Below are positions 35,437-44,891 of a stretch of 64,000 bases of DNA, one piece after another. How positions within the stretch are numbered: the first letter of the stretch is position 1; every line of letters starts with the position of its first letter. The notes under the pieces were generated by a model. It had not been told where the DNA came from. It saw only the letters and a list, made by a program, of their open reading frames with translations, and did no database searches. The position numbers and the translations under genes are program-made. This DNA comes from Paraburkholderia domus. GTDB lineage: Bacteria > Pseudomonadota > Gammaproteobacteria > Burkholderiales > Burkholderiaceae. The stretch covers positions 62,001 to 126,000 of the forward strand of contig NZ_CAJNAT010000004.1 in the NCBI RefSeq assembly GCF_905220705.1. The letters run 5' to 3'.

Positions 35437-36201
35437 ATGCGGCGCGTCGTATTCAATCAGAAAGGTGGTGTAGGCAAATCGACCATTGTTTGTAACTTGG
35501 CGGCAATCAGCGCTAGCGAAGGGATGCGCACACTCGTCATCGACCTGGATGCTCAGGCGAATTCAAGCCAATACCTCCTCGGCTCGCAGGCCGCCGAGGC
35601 CAGCCCCACCGTCGCCGGCTTCTTTGAAACCGCGCTGACGTTCAGCTTCAGGCCTGTAGAAGTCACGTCGTTCATTCATCCGACGCGATTTGAGAACCTC
35701 GACGTCATGCCCGCTCATCCTGATCTGGACACGTTGCACGGCAAACTGGAATCCCGTTACAAGATCTACAAGTTGCGTGACGCGCTGAACGAACTCGACA
35801 TGTACGACGCGATTTATATCGACACGCCGCCTGCGTTGAACTTCTACACGCGCTCCGCGCTGATCGCGGCCGAGCGTTGCCTGATTCCGTTCGACTGCGA
35901 TGATTTTTCCCGTCGCGCGCTCTACACGTTGTTGGAAAACGTGAAGGAGATCCAGCAGGATCACAACGTCGCGTTGGAAGTGGAAGGGATTGTCATCAAC
36001 CAGTTTCAGCCTCGCGCGAGCCTGCCCCAAAAGCTGGTCGATGAGCTTGTCAGTGAGGGCTTGCCGGTGCTGGCTTCAAAGCTGTCTTCGTCCGTGAGGA
36101 TCCGCGAATCGCATCAGCAGGCAACCCCGCTCATTCATCTCGATCCGGGACACAAACTTTCGCAAGAATATCGGGCCTTGCATTCTGAATTGGCTGAATA
36201 A
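35437..36201 (+). CDS. Orphan ParA-family ATPase
   Basis: A 254-residue deviant Walker ATPase. It begins MRRVVFNQKGGVGKSTIVCN, with the ParA-type Lys in the Walker A, then LVIDLDAQANSSQYLLG and IYIDTPPALNFYTRSAL (Walker B). Such proteins position cargo, from chromosomes and plasmids to chemoreceptor arrays or polysaccharide machinery. There is no parB, replication gene or centromere-like repeat adjacent, so it is not evidently a partition locus. AAGGGGAGA precedes the ATG. A nearby chemoreceptor makes array positioning one possible job, but this is speculation. Confidence 0.9.
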   Translation: MRRVVFNQKGGVGKSTIVCNLAAISASEGMRTLVIDLDAQANSSQYLLGSQAAEASPTVAGFFETALTFSFRPVEVTSFIHPTRFENLDVMPAHPDLDTLHGKLESRYKIYKLRDALNELDMYDAIYIDTPPALNFYTRSALIAAERCLIPFDCDDFSRRALYTLLENVKEIQQDHNVALEVEGIVINQFQPRASLPQKLVDELVSEGLPVLASKLSSSVRIRESHQQATPLIHLDPGHKLSQEYRALHSELAE

Positions 36202-36399
36202 GGGGAGATCCGCGGACGGCCGCTTCGGCTACGTACGGTCGTCGGTCAGCGCCGGGGAACGGACGCTCGAACGTCTCTGTCACCTTGATACAGTTGAAGC
36301 AGCCATGTTCTGGTTCGCGAGAACGGCTTTTACCGATATGGCAAGCAAAAACCTCGCTTGCCCGCGCGCTCGGGCTTCTCTGGCCAATGTGACCAGAGC

Positions 36400-38700
36400 T
36401 TAGCCCGATTCGCTTATTGGTGTTTGCCGCCGATGTGCCTCTACCCAGAGCTCAAATTTTCCCGGTGGAAGCGGTGGCGAGTACAGATATCCCTGGTACA
36501 TAAAGCAGCCGTGCTTATGCAGAAAATCGCGCTGTGCTCGCGTTTCCACACCCTCAGCGATGACACTCAGCGCCAGCACACTGCCAATGTTTATTACAGT
36601 CTGTGTCAGGGATTCGGCCATTGCATCGGTCCCGATACCTCGAACAAAGCTTTTATCAATCTTCAGTTCTTTGACGGGGAACCGGTGTAGATAGCTCAGG
36701 GACGAGTAGCCCGTGCCGAAATCATCGATCGACAGTGCTATTCCAAGGGCATGTATCGCATCGATCGATGTGCGAATGTCGTCGGCTGACTCATCAAACA
36801 TGACTCGCTCGGTCATTTCCAGGGTCAGGTTTTCAGGCGACAGACCATGGACCTTCAAGGTGTGCGCGATAAAGCCGGGATAATTCGGACTCTTGAGGTC
36901 GGCGGCACAGACATTCACCGATACGTTCGGTATCTCGATGCCCTGAGTGCGCCACGCAGCGAGTTGACGGCAGGCTTCGTCCAGCACCCAGGCATCCAGT
37001 TCCGCAATCAGGCCACTTTCTTCCGCGATGGCGATAAAGCGGTCTGGCGGAACGATGCCCAGTTTCTCGTCGTTCCACCGAACCAGGGCTTCGGCCCCAT
37101 GCAGTGTTCCCATCACATCGACCTTCGGCTGGTAGGCGACGCTCAGGGCGCTCCCTCGCAGGGCTCGCTGAAGCGCGATTTCCAGTTCGAGCTGTTCCTT
37201 GGCTTGACGCTCATACACGGGAGCATAGAAATGCATCTGGTTACGTCCCGTGCTCTTCGCCTTGTACATTGCCATGTCTGCGTTACGCAGCAGGGTATCG
37301 GCGTCCTGCCCGTCGTGTGGATACAGGGAGACACCGATACTCGCACTGAGCGTGATGGTGGTGTCATATGTTGCGTTGACGGTAATGGGCTGGTACAGGG
37401 TCTGCAGGATGCGCCCGGCTACGTGGGCTGCCCGATGTACGTCACAATTTCTCAGTACGGCCAGGAACTCATCTCCGCCGAGGCGACCAATCACGTCCTC
37501 ACCCCGGACGCAATTCCGGAGACGCCGCGCGATTTCGCTCAACACTTCGTCACCGGCAGAATGACCCTGCGTGTCGTTGACCCGCTTGAAACGGTCAAGA
37601 TCAATGAACAGAATCGCGAACTGGGACGAATTCAGTCTGGCGTCCGTCAGGATGCGGAGCGTTTCCCTGTTGAGTTTTGCCCGGTTGGGCAGGCCGGTCA
37701 AAGCGTCGAACCATGCCAGCGTCTGCAACTGACGCTCCATGGCGAATCTCCTGCGCAATTGGCCGCTGAACATCAGAGACAGCATGATGGTGAGCACGTC
37801 GAGTATGGCCGTCACGATACCAATGGCGAATGCCCGCTTACGCCACCCGGCGTAGATATCCTCAGTCGCGAGACCCACCACCACTACCAGCGGATAGTTG
37901 CCGATCTGCCTGAAGCTGTATAGGCGTTCGATGTGGTCGAGCACGGCAAAGTCGACATAGGTTCCGTGATCCGATTGCACGAGAGGGGGAAAGGAATGGC
38001 CGCCGGCGAGCGTGCTGCCTATATCGTCCTTGTGATACGGTTGCCGCATCAGGACGGTGCCATCTACGCGCAACAGGGTAAGGGTTCCATGATTGCCGAG
38101 TATTGCGCCTTCGAATAGCTGGTGAAAATAGCTGAGCCGGAGCGTGCCAGCAACAATGCCTTTGAAGTGGCCATTTGCATCGTCAAGACGCAGGCTCAGC
38201 GCTATCGACGGCTGCGCAAAGTTGGCCGTGCGTGGTACGAAGGGCTTGCTGAGATACAGGCCAGCCGCTTTCTGCTGTTGTTGAACCTGAAAGTAATCGC
38301 GGTCGCTAACATTGAACGTTGTCGGCCGAACCCCTCGGGAGTCGAGCACGCTGTTGCCAGCAGCATCTGCTGCGAATATCACGCCCAGTTCCCTTACATT
38401 GCTTGCCGAGCTGAAAGCGACGAGTTGCCGGGCATCGGGAGTGAGTTGGAGGAGGCTGGGGGTCTCCATAGTTGTCACGACATCCCGCATTGCAAGTTGG
38501 CAAATGTCGAGGTTGCGCTCGGTCTCTTTTTGCAGGGACAGCACGAGGTTCTGCGCAGCATCGCGGGCCTGTGCCATTGCGTCCAGCCTCATCTGGTACA
38601 GCGAGACTGCAGTGACCCCGGTGGTGGCAAGCGTGATGCCAATCCCGGCGAAAATGAACAGGGCCGGTCTTGCCAGAAGGGAACGCGTGATTCGAATCAT
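36400..38700 (-). CDS. dCache-GGDEF-EAL cyclic-di-GMP enzyme
   Basis: A 766-residue membrane protein. Helices at about residues 11-35 and 288-310 flank a periplasmic dCache sensor (RGVRPTTFNVSDRDYFQ, LYLSKPFVPR). The diguanylate cyclase domain follows: DALTGLPNRAKL, GRLGGDEFLAVL, with an RGED inhibitory site five residues before GGDEF. The phosphodiesterase domain has EALVRWNDEK, SVNVCAADLKSPN, IDDFGTGYSSLSYL and VIAEGVET, so catalytic residues of both domains are present. It can in principle make and degrade cyclic di-GMP. The ATG at 38700 with GGAAG before it was chosen over a 44-codon longer reading. Confidence 0.9.
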   Translation of the reverse strand: MIRITRSLLARPALFIFAGIGITLATTGVTAVSLYQMRLDAMAQARDAAQNLVLSLQKETERNLDICQLAMRDVVTTMETPSLLQLTPDARQLVAFSSASNVRELGVIFAADAAGNSVLDSRGVRPTTFNVSDRDYFQVQQQQKAAGLYLSKPFVPRTANFAQPSIALSLRLDDANGHFKGIVAGTLRLSYFHQLFEGAILGNHGTLTLLRVDGTVLMRQPYHKDDIGSTLAGGHSFPPLVQSDHGTYVDFAVLDHIERLYSFRQIGNYPLVVVVGLATEDIYAGWRKRAFAIGIVTAILDVLTIMLSLMFSGQLRRRFAMERQLQTLAWFDALTGLPNRAKLNRETLRILTDARLNSSQFAILFIDLDRFKRVNDTQGHSAGDEVLSEIARRLRNCVRGEDVIGRLGGDEFLAVLRNCDVHRAAHVAGRILQTLYQPITVNATYDTTITLSASIGVSLYPHDGQDADTLLRNADMAMYKAKSTGRNQMHFYAPVYERQAKEQLELEIALQRALRGSALSVAYQPKVDVMGTLHGAEALVRWNDEKLGIVPPDRFIAIAEESGLIAELDAWVLDEACRQLAAWRTQGIEIPNVSVNVCAADLKSPNYPGFIAHTLKVHGLSPENLTLEMTERVMFDESADDIRTSIDAIHALGIALSIDDFGTGYSSLSYLHRFPVKELKIDKSFVRGIGTDAMAESLTQTVINIGSVLALSVIAEGVETRAQRDFLHKHGCFMYQGYLYSPPLPPGKFELWVEAHRRQTPISESG

Positions 38701-39247
38701 AGTCTTCCGGATTATGTCTGTGCCCGGCCTGCTTTCGGTTGAGCTGGCGAGCCCGATACTGCCCGTATAAGCGGGAAGACAAGTGCCAATCTGCCACACG
38801 ATAAGGCGGCACTTCAAGCAGTATATCGACACGGATGGCGCAATCTTTACGCTCTGCCTCGATAGGTTCCCGTCGTGCCGGCACAGGATGGCTGTGCCGA
38901 ATCGCGCCCTTATATGCCGACGAGAAGTGAACCTGAAGCCAACCTGAAGCCAGGAAGGCTTATTTACGCCAGCTATTCACGGGACATGACACCAGGCACG
39001 AAGTGTCCTCCGGACCGCGTTGACGCAGCGGGTGGCGCGGCTCGGGGTGGAGAGGACAAAGCGGACTTCACTGGCATACGTAGCTACTGGCAGTAAAGAT
39101 GTCACCACTCACGTACGTCCGCACTGTCGGATACGCGCACAGAGGCAGACTTTTCGTCACCGGCGTGCTGCTAGTAGAGGAAAGCACGATGTTGTTCGGC
39201 GCGATTCCCCCATATCGGGCATGGGAAATTGAATGGGACCCTGCCGC
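38701..39247. other. 547-base intergenic region
   Basis: It lies between the start of the cyclic-di-GMP enzyme gene and the end of the DUF995-like gene. Several short frames on both strands have no similarity or credible start. Nothing recognised. Confidence 0.45.
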
Positions 39248-39667
39248 CTACTTGCTGAGTTCGAACGTAGTGGGTATCCACGAACTGTGTCCCTCGCTGG
39301 CGATACCGTACTTCCCATCCGCGGTCTTTTTCAGGAACGCGCACCACCCTTCGGTTTGCAGGTGTTCCCACTCGATGTGTACGCAATATTGCCCCTTGTC
39401 GTTCACCGTCCAGGTACCCTGGGCGTTGCCTGTCGCATGTTTGACCTGCGGCGGCGTCTCCCAGTTGGCGACAAAATTTCCCGAAGGGTCGTTCGTCCAG
39501 CGCCGAACATTGCCCTTCGGGCCGGTGCTTATAACTTTGGAATCCGGAATAACTTGCGTCAGGTCTTCCTTGGACAGCTTCTGCTCATCTTCTGCCCGCG
39601 CAGAAAAAACGATGCAGCCAAGCAGGACCGCCGATGCAGCCGCGGCGAAGCGGTAAGTCGAGGTCAT
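39248..39667 (-). CDS. Small exported DUF995-like protein
   Basis: A 139-residue protein with a signal peptide (MTSTYRFAAAASAVLLGC, cleavage after FSARA) and a compact Cys-containing domain (GTWTVNDKGQYCVHIEWEHL, EGWCAFLKK) typical of DUF995 proteins, found in the periplasm of proteobacteria. The ATG at 39667 follows GGAGACGAAA. Function unknown. Confidence 0.7.
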   Translation of the reverse strand: MTSTYRFAAAASAVLLGCIVFSARAEDEQKLSKEDLTQVIPDSKVISTGPKGNVRRWTNDPSGNFVANWETPPQVKHATGNAQGTWTVNDKGQYCVHIEWEHLQTEGWCAFLKKTADGKYGIASEGHSSWIPTTFELSK

Positions 39668-39952
39668 TTTCGTCTCCCAGTATTCGCGTTGCTCCAGACC
39701 AGATCGGCGTGGACGCATGCAAGTCGATGACCATGCAACAACCGGACCATGGTTGTCGGAAAGCGCGGGACGGGGCGATGGCTCTCCAGCATGCGGCAGA
39801 TTTCAGCGAAAGTGTTTCAGCGATGAAACAGCCTCGGATTGGCCGCTGCATTCGCGGCACCTCGACCGAGCGCATGGCATCATTGGGTCTGGGAAGCGAC
39901 GTCGACTTATTCCGTATCGGATCAGGTTCGGCCAGTTATTCCGGAGCCTCAC

Positions 39953-40267
39953 ATGCCCAAAATCAACATCGCCGACGTACCAGAACGTCAAGGAACGGGT
40001 TATCCGCCTCCGTTCGATACCCACTGCGCCGAACGCATACGCCAGCGACTGGGCAACGCCGGTGGACTCAGTGATTTTGGGGTCAATCTGATGCGCTTGC
40101 CACCGGGTAATTGGTCGAGCCAACGCCATTGGCACTCTGCCGAAGACGAATTTGTCTATGTTCTTGAAAGAGAGCTCACCTTGGTCGAAGACGACGGTGA
40201 AACGGTGCTTCAGACCGATCAGGGTCGACCTGAGCCGGTCACTGTAGGACCGGGTGCGGCCTGTTAA
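39953..40267 (+). pseudogene. C-terminally truncated cupin protein
   Basis: A cupin of the LPPGNWSSQRHWHSAEDEFVYVL type; the metal-binding motif with HWHSAEDEF is intact. After GETVL the frame leaves the family pattern and stops after 104 codons; intact relatives of this type continue with the second half of the barrel to about 160 residues. A frameshift or deletion near 40210 is likely. GGAG precedes the ATG at 39953. Confidence 0.6.
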
Positions 40268-40367
40268 AGACCTTCGACGTGTTGACCAGAATTGACGACA
40301 ATGTTCCCACGGAACGATGGCGGGTTGTGCGCCGTCGTCGGAAACGCCGCTGAATCTAAAGGAAAAC

Positions 40368-40799
40368 ATGAGACGACTGTTCCTCGCTGCGCTTGCCGCC
40401 ACCTCCTTCGTGACTGGCGTTCATGCGCAAAGCAACGCGTCCGGCCCGCTCGTCACGCCCTCGGGAAACTTGCAATTCGTGCGCGTCGACCGCGATTTCG
40501 TGGGCATGCTCGACAAGGAAATTTTCGATCGCTTCAGCGCGAGCGCGCTCACGCATTTCGATGACGTCGGCAGCGAAAATGACAGCATCACGCGCACGCT
40601 CGTGCAGACTGATTCGGGCCCGGTGCTGTACGACTTTCGCCACCAGCCGCCACTTGTGCAACGCTCGGGTAAGCGCATGACCGTCAAGCGCGTGTTCTGG
40701 CAAGACGATGAAGTCGTGATGCAAAGCTCGGAAGGCTGGTTCCGATTAAAACGCGGCGTGCTGACGAAACTGCAGTCGTCTACGACGACATACCGTTGA
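40368..40799 (+). CDS. Small exported hypothetical protein
   Basis: A 143-residue protein: a signal peptide (MRRLFLAALAATSFVTGVHA) and a mature part rich in charged residues (LQFVRVDRDFVGMLDKEIF, KRVFWQDDEVVMQSSEGWF) with no motif I recognise. The start codon follows AAAGGAAAAC. It is 100 bases after the broken cupin gene. Confidence 0.65.
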   Translation: MRRLFLAALAATSFVTGVHAQSNASGPLVTPSGNLQFVRVDRDFVGMLDKEIFDRFSASALTHFDDVGSENDSITRTLVQTDSGPVLYDFRHQPPLVQRSGKRMTVKRVFWQDDEVVMQSSEGWFRLKRGVLTKLQSSTTTYR

Positions 40800-40928
40800 T
40801 TACACGCGCACCCCGAACACACAAGCCGGCGATGACATACGTCGCCTCGCCGTGCCACGTTAATCAAAGTCTTTCCCCGCAACCGAAGTTGGCCGCCATC
40901 GAACCGGGTATCTTCCATGGCGATTCAT

Positions 40929-40958
40929 GTTCGGATGGTGCTCCAGCACCATCCGAAC
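40929..40958. terminator. Perfect 14-base hairpin between convergent genes
   Basis: GTTCGGATGGTGCT (40929-40942) and AGCACCATCCGAAC (40945-40958) pair without mismatch across two bases, between the ends of two converging genes. It looks like a bidirectional terminator but has no T tract. Confidence 0.5.
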
Positions 40959-41068
40959 CGACTGCTCACAAATTTCCGGCAAACATCTCGCCGACTTCTT
41001 CTTTGTGTTTTCCGTGACGCCATTCCCTTAAGAGCGGGTATCTCCGGAAACCACGACTCGGTTCATGC

Positions 41069-43108
41069 CTACGTTGCCGAGTTAGTCAAGATTGCAAGGC
41101 TTGGGCAATAGTGCGTTGCGCTCAAATACGGCGTTTGCTGTGAGCGAACTCCAGCAGCACTAGACGTGGGTGGATCGATAAAAACTGACGCATTGTTCGA
41201 CCCCGCAGGAGCGGTGAGGGTCATCGTCACCTTCCACCAGTTACCCGATTTCATCGCGCTCAGCGATGTCGCCTGTCCGCCGCCCCATGTCCCTCGCGCT
41301 ACAGCGCCCGTATTCGTATTGAGAACCCAGCCAAATTCGGTGCCGTTCGGGTCATCGGTCTGGATTGATCCACCGGGAAAGACCGTGGCGTTCGTGGTAG
41401 CGAGAACATAGTCAGTGAAACTATACGATTGCCCACCCTGAACCCTGATGATTTCGCGGACATTCGAGACCGACGAGCCGTTCGTGCTGGTAACCGTTGC
41501 GGCTCCCTTGTTCACTCCGGAAATATCGGGTGCAGGCACGGCGGTGCCGCCATTTTGTTGCGACCATGCATCTGGTGTGGCAAGACTCAGCGGCGAATTG
41601 ATCAGATTGTTTGCATAGCAGGCGGCCACGACCTTGTCGGCAGGCGGTCCATAAAAGCTTGCGATGCTCGCCTGGATCGCGTTATCGGTCGTGTCGGATG
41701 TCGCCTTGGTGATCACCGCTCCTTCGAAGAACTGCACGGGAGCAGCGCTGCCGTCACCGCCTTCGCCAAGCGAAAGACCACCTTGCCATTGCCCGTTAAA
41801 TGCATGACCCGCGTCGTTGCCAAAGTTCAAGGCTTCTGGGGGCGCCTGGTCATAGAGTGCTGTGAGTACACTCTGCGAGGCAGAGCCGCCTTTAACCGCG
41901 AAGATATTCGACGCGGTCACCGGTGAGTACTTGGAGAGCACGGTGACGAACTTTTCTCTTGGAGGCTGTTGCGGGCCGTAGAGATAAACGCCTGCCTCTG
42001 CGTCGACGCCCGGCCAGTTGATATCGAGTGCGTTGCATACGGGGTCTTTTACGTTGGGTGCCTGATTCGAGTCACCATCACAATAGCCAAAAACAGCTGC
42101 ATTGCCGTTCGAGAACGCCAGCGCAAACATTTCGCCTTCAACTTCTCCATGTGCATAGGTGCCCGGGTTAGCACTGCTTTCCATATTTCCGTAAGTCCCG
42201 CAGCACGTGGAGGACTGGCTATAGTGCGCTCCCGCCACCATATATTCGGCGATATCGCTATCACCGATCGACTGGTTCACCGTGCCGAACCTGTTGCGGT
42301 ACGCTTGTCCCGCCAAGGTACCCAGGGCTGGAATCTGGGCTCCTTGCAGCGGCACGAAGCCCAGCTTGGCCGGCGTACCGGCGAGCGCCGGCAAATCGTT
42401 TCCGATCGACAGCTGGAGGGTTGGTGACTGGGTGGTCAGCGCGGTGGGAGACTGCAGAAGTTGAACGGTCAGTGCACCACCGGTTCCTGGAAGCGTGATC
42501 GTCGCAAAGCCGTTGAGGACCGGAACGGTCGTCGTTTTTTGACTCCCTGAGCCACTATTCGGTACGGTCAGTGACTCCGTTCCGTCCGGGTTGAGTGTGA
42601 GGGTGGCCGGCACATTGCCGAATGCTCCTCCCTTGAGGGGCGCAACCAGATCGATCTGATCGTAAATGTACGTGACGGAACAGCTTGTATTGTTGCAGAA
42701 CGCGTTTGCGCTTTTGACGTTGGCCGAGCCAATCAGCGTGCGGTCAGCGCCGTTCGGCAAAGTACTCGACGTATAGGGATAGACGTCCTGTGTTGCACCA
42801 TCGGACGCCCGTTGAACCCGGAATAACGGGCCCCTGTAATTCTTTGTCAGCAAGCGTGTCACGCTGTGAGCTGCGGAGCACGGCGTGTTGGCAGTTGCTG
42901 CTGCGTCGCACGGTAGAGGACTCGTCGTCGCTGCTTCCGTTGATGTACTGTAATTTGACTGGGCGGCGTCATTCGTCGGCGACGCACTTGAGTTCGCCAC
43001 CCCTGTCGCTTGAGATGCAGACGTGCCGCTGCTATCTCCATTGCATGCAGCAAGCCCGACGGTCATCGCTAACAAGACAGCAATTAATCCGGTTCCTCTG
43101 GACATCAT
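41069..43108 (-). CDS. GH54-type alpha-L-arabinofuranosidase lipoprotein
   Basis: A 679-residue lipoprotein (lipobox LAAC, Cys22). After a Ser/Thr linker (residues 23-65) comes the GH54 catalytic domain: PCSAAHSVTRLLTKNYRGPL, FRVQRASDGATQDV, SCSVTYIYDQ, GQAYRNRFGTVNQS, TCCGTYGNMES. Aligned from memory with the Aspergillus enzyme, the nucleophile is Glu371 (in GVDAEAGVYLYG) and the acid/base Asp452 (in GEGGDGSAAPVQFFEG). About 80 residues near 165-250 are an insertion absent from fungal enzymes. The C-terminal part (about 510-660) is a beta-rich domain of carbohydrate-binding appearance. It would remove arabinose from plant polysaccharides at the cell surface. Confidence 0.78.
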   Translation of the reverse strand: MMSRGTGLIAVLLAMTVGLAACNGDSSGTSASQATGVANSSASPTNDAAQSNYSTSTEAATTSPLPCDAAATANTPCSAAHSVTRLLTKNYRGPLFRVQRASDGATQDVYPYTSSTLPNGADRTLIGSANVKSANAFCNNTSCSVTYIYDQIDLVAPLKGGAFGNVPATLTLNPDGTESLTVPNSGSGSQKTTTVPVLNGFATITLPGTGGALTVQLLQSPTALTTQSPTLQLSIGNDLPALAGTPAKLGFVPLQGAQIPALGTLAGQAYRNRFGTVNQSIGDSDIAEYMVAGAHYSQSSTCCGTYGNMESSANPGTYAHGEVEGEMFALAFSNGNAAVFGYCDGDSNQAPNVKDPVCNALDINWPGVDAEAGVYLYGPQQPPREKFVTVLSKYSPVTASNIFAVKGGSASQSVLTALYDQAPPEALNFGNDAGHAFNGQWQGGLSLGEGGDGSAAPVQFFEGAVITKATSDTTDNAIQASIASFYGPPADKVVAACYANNLINSPLSLATPDAWSQQNGGTAVPAPDISGVNKGAATVTSTNGSSVSNVREIIRVQGGQSYSFTDYVLATTNATVFPGGSIQTDDPNGTEFGWVLNTNTGAVARGTWGGGQATSLSAMKSGNWWKVTMTLTAPAGSNNASVFIDPPTSSAAGVRSQQTPYLSATHYCPSLAILTNSAT

Positions 43109-43873
43109 GACCTCCTCCTATGAAACCACGTTTCTGATTAGGCTCACACAACTTAGTTATGCAAACTGATTTACCCAGAATCATCACTGATCAAGCAGGT
43201 ATTCTTCGGAACTGCCACTTATTTCCGGTGAGTTAGAAAATGTGCTGCCGAGCGATGCAACGCACGGTCTCGGCCATGCTGCGCGGCGGTCGGGCAGTGG
43301 AAACGCACTGGCTGTCCAGTGGGACAGCATGCGATGACGCGAGGCGGTACGGTCGCTGCGTTAGGTAATAATATTAGTCAATAATATCGCCAGACCGTCT
43401 CAGTACAATCCCGTATGCATGTATAAAGGGATCGAGCACTTGCGCCCATATATAGGGCGGGCAGCGTGATTCTGTACGAACTTGATCGATATTATCGCTA
43501 ATATAATTGCTAATGAATCGTCGAGCGGCTAGTCGAGGGACGTTCCCCCGAATACGCTTGTCGGTGGAAATCCGGCGAGAGTCATTCGTTCGATTGCTGA
43601 CTAAGGGAATCTCCGCAAGAGGTCGATCCCGGTGTTAAAAAAGACTTCATCGCGGATTGGCGGGAAACCTGACAATGCCCAAGCCCGGCCAACAACAGAC
43701 CTTGACTGAGGTTGGTTTAGACGACTGCTTTCAAGCCTTTTGCGGGCAAACAGGGAATTTGACACGCTTGCTCAATTGATAGCTGCATCGGATCATTGTC
43801 ACTGTCGGAGCGCTCCAGCTTGGGTCAACTCCACTCACTGCGGAAGAATGCCCCGTTTTTAGAAAAGCGATCT
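43109..43873. other. 765-base intergenic region with AT-rich island
   Basis: Except for the AT-rich repeats at 43366-43516 nothing was recognised. A 35-codon frame at 43675 has no similarity. The AT content stands out strongly from the GC-rich surroundings, suggesting foreign DNA or a control region. Confidence 0.5.
43366..43516. repeat. AT-rich repeats upstream of the Sir2 gene
   Basis: Two clusters of short repeats. The first is AATAATATTAG then TC then AATAATATCG, a direct repeat (43366-43389). The second is a tandem pair of twelve-mers, ATTATCGCTAAT (43491-43502) and ATAATTGCTAAT (43503-43514), 10 of 12 identical. CGATATTATC at about 43487 is close to the inverse of AATAATATCG in the first cluster. 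They may be operators or a foreign AT-rich control region. Confidence 0.55.
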
Positions 43874-44698
43874 ATGGACGAAGTTGAGAAATTGAAGCGT
43901 GCGGTTTCGTGGCTCCGCGAGGCAGACAGTTTGCTCATCACGGCGGGGGCGGGTATGGGTGTTGATTCGGGCCTGCCCGACTTTCGTGGCGCGGAAGGGT
44001 TTTGGCGCTCCTATCCGGCGTTGCGGAAGCATCAACTGACTTTCCAGGACATGGCGAATCCACGTACGCTCGTCAAGTCTCCGACTTTATCGTGGGGCTT
44101 CTATGGTCACCGACTTCAACTCTATCGGCGAACCATACCTCACAGCGGATTTCAGGTACTCCTCCGTTGGGCCGAGAACATGTCGCATCGCGCCGCCGTT
44201 TTCACCAGCAATGTTGATGGTCAGTTTCAGAAAGCAGGATTTCGCGACGATGTCATAGCGGAATGCCACGGCTCCATCCATATGATGCAGTGCTCGGAAG
44301 TCTGCACTGACGCCATATGGTCAGCGGCGGCTTTTGAGCCTATCGTAGACGAAGCCGAGTGCCGCTTGCTCAATGAGCTTCCGACCTGCCCGCATTGCGG
44401 TGCGGTTGCACGACCCAACATCCTCATGTTCGGGGACTATGACTGGATTGAACTACGCACGGAGGCGCAGGAATCGCGCCTGAACGCCTGGCTTGCCTCC
44501 GTCAAGCGGCCCATCGTCGTAGAGATAGGCGCGGGCAAGACCATTCCGACCGTTCGGAATCTCAGTGAGCGGGTTGGTGCCCGTGTCATCCGCATCAATC
44601 CCAAAGATTCAGGCATCGCCCAGCACCGTGGAATCGGATTCGCAGGAGGAGCCCTTCAAACTTTGTCGCTGCTAAACGAGGCTTTAACCGGCTTCTAG
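43874..44698 (+). CDS. Sir2-family NAD-dependent deacylase
   Basis: A 274-residue sirtuin. Motifs: ITAGAGMGVDSGLPDFRG (NAD site), TSNVDGQFQKAG, the catalytic His in ECHGSIHMMQC, and a zinc-type pair CSEVC then CPHCG. FGDYDW and IVVEIGAGKTIPT complete the Rossmann fold. The ATG at 43874 (MDEVEKLKRAVSWL) was chosen over a 26-codon longer reading. Substrates are acyl-lysines or NAD itself. It stands alone, preceded by an AT-rich repeat island; no defence partner gene (for example Argonaute or HerA) is adjacent. Confidence 0.85.
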   Translation: MDEVEKLKRAVSWLREADSLLITAGAGMGVDSGLPDFRGAEGFWRSYPALRKHQLTFQDMANPRTLVKSPTLSWGFYGHRLQLYRRTIPHSGFQVLLRWAENMSHRAAVFTSNVDGQFQKAGFRDDVIAECHGSIHMMQCSEVCTDAIWSAAAFEPIVDEAECRLLNELPTCPHCGAVARPNILMFGDYDWIELRTEAQESRLNAWLASVKRPIVVEIGAGKTIPTVRNLSERVGARVIRINPKDSGIAQHRGIGFAGGALQTLSLLNEALTGF

Positions 44699-44891
44699 CC
44701 GGCTCTTATGCAATTTCCAACCGTCCAGGCAGCCAGTCTCCCTGCGGTGCAGCTGCCGCGCGCCTGACAATGACCGGTATTGGCATACCCCGACTGCCAT
44801 CGGTGGCGACTCGTGGCTACGTGTGGCAACATCGCGGTGATCTCTAAATCACGTTAGGCCTCGCGCAGGCCCACGCACTTCAGGAGAACTC

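Noticed and set aside
35437..36201. ParA gene as a plasmid partition locus
   Set aside because: No parB, replication gene or repeated centromere-like sites nearby.
40929..40958. Hairpin as a REP element linked to the RAYT-like gene
   Set aside because: A single copy, 22 kb away; no second copy was noticed in the window.
43874..44698. Sir2 gene as part of a defence system
   Set aside because: No Argonaute, HerA, Thoeris or similar partner is adjacent; only a lone sirtuin is visible.
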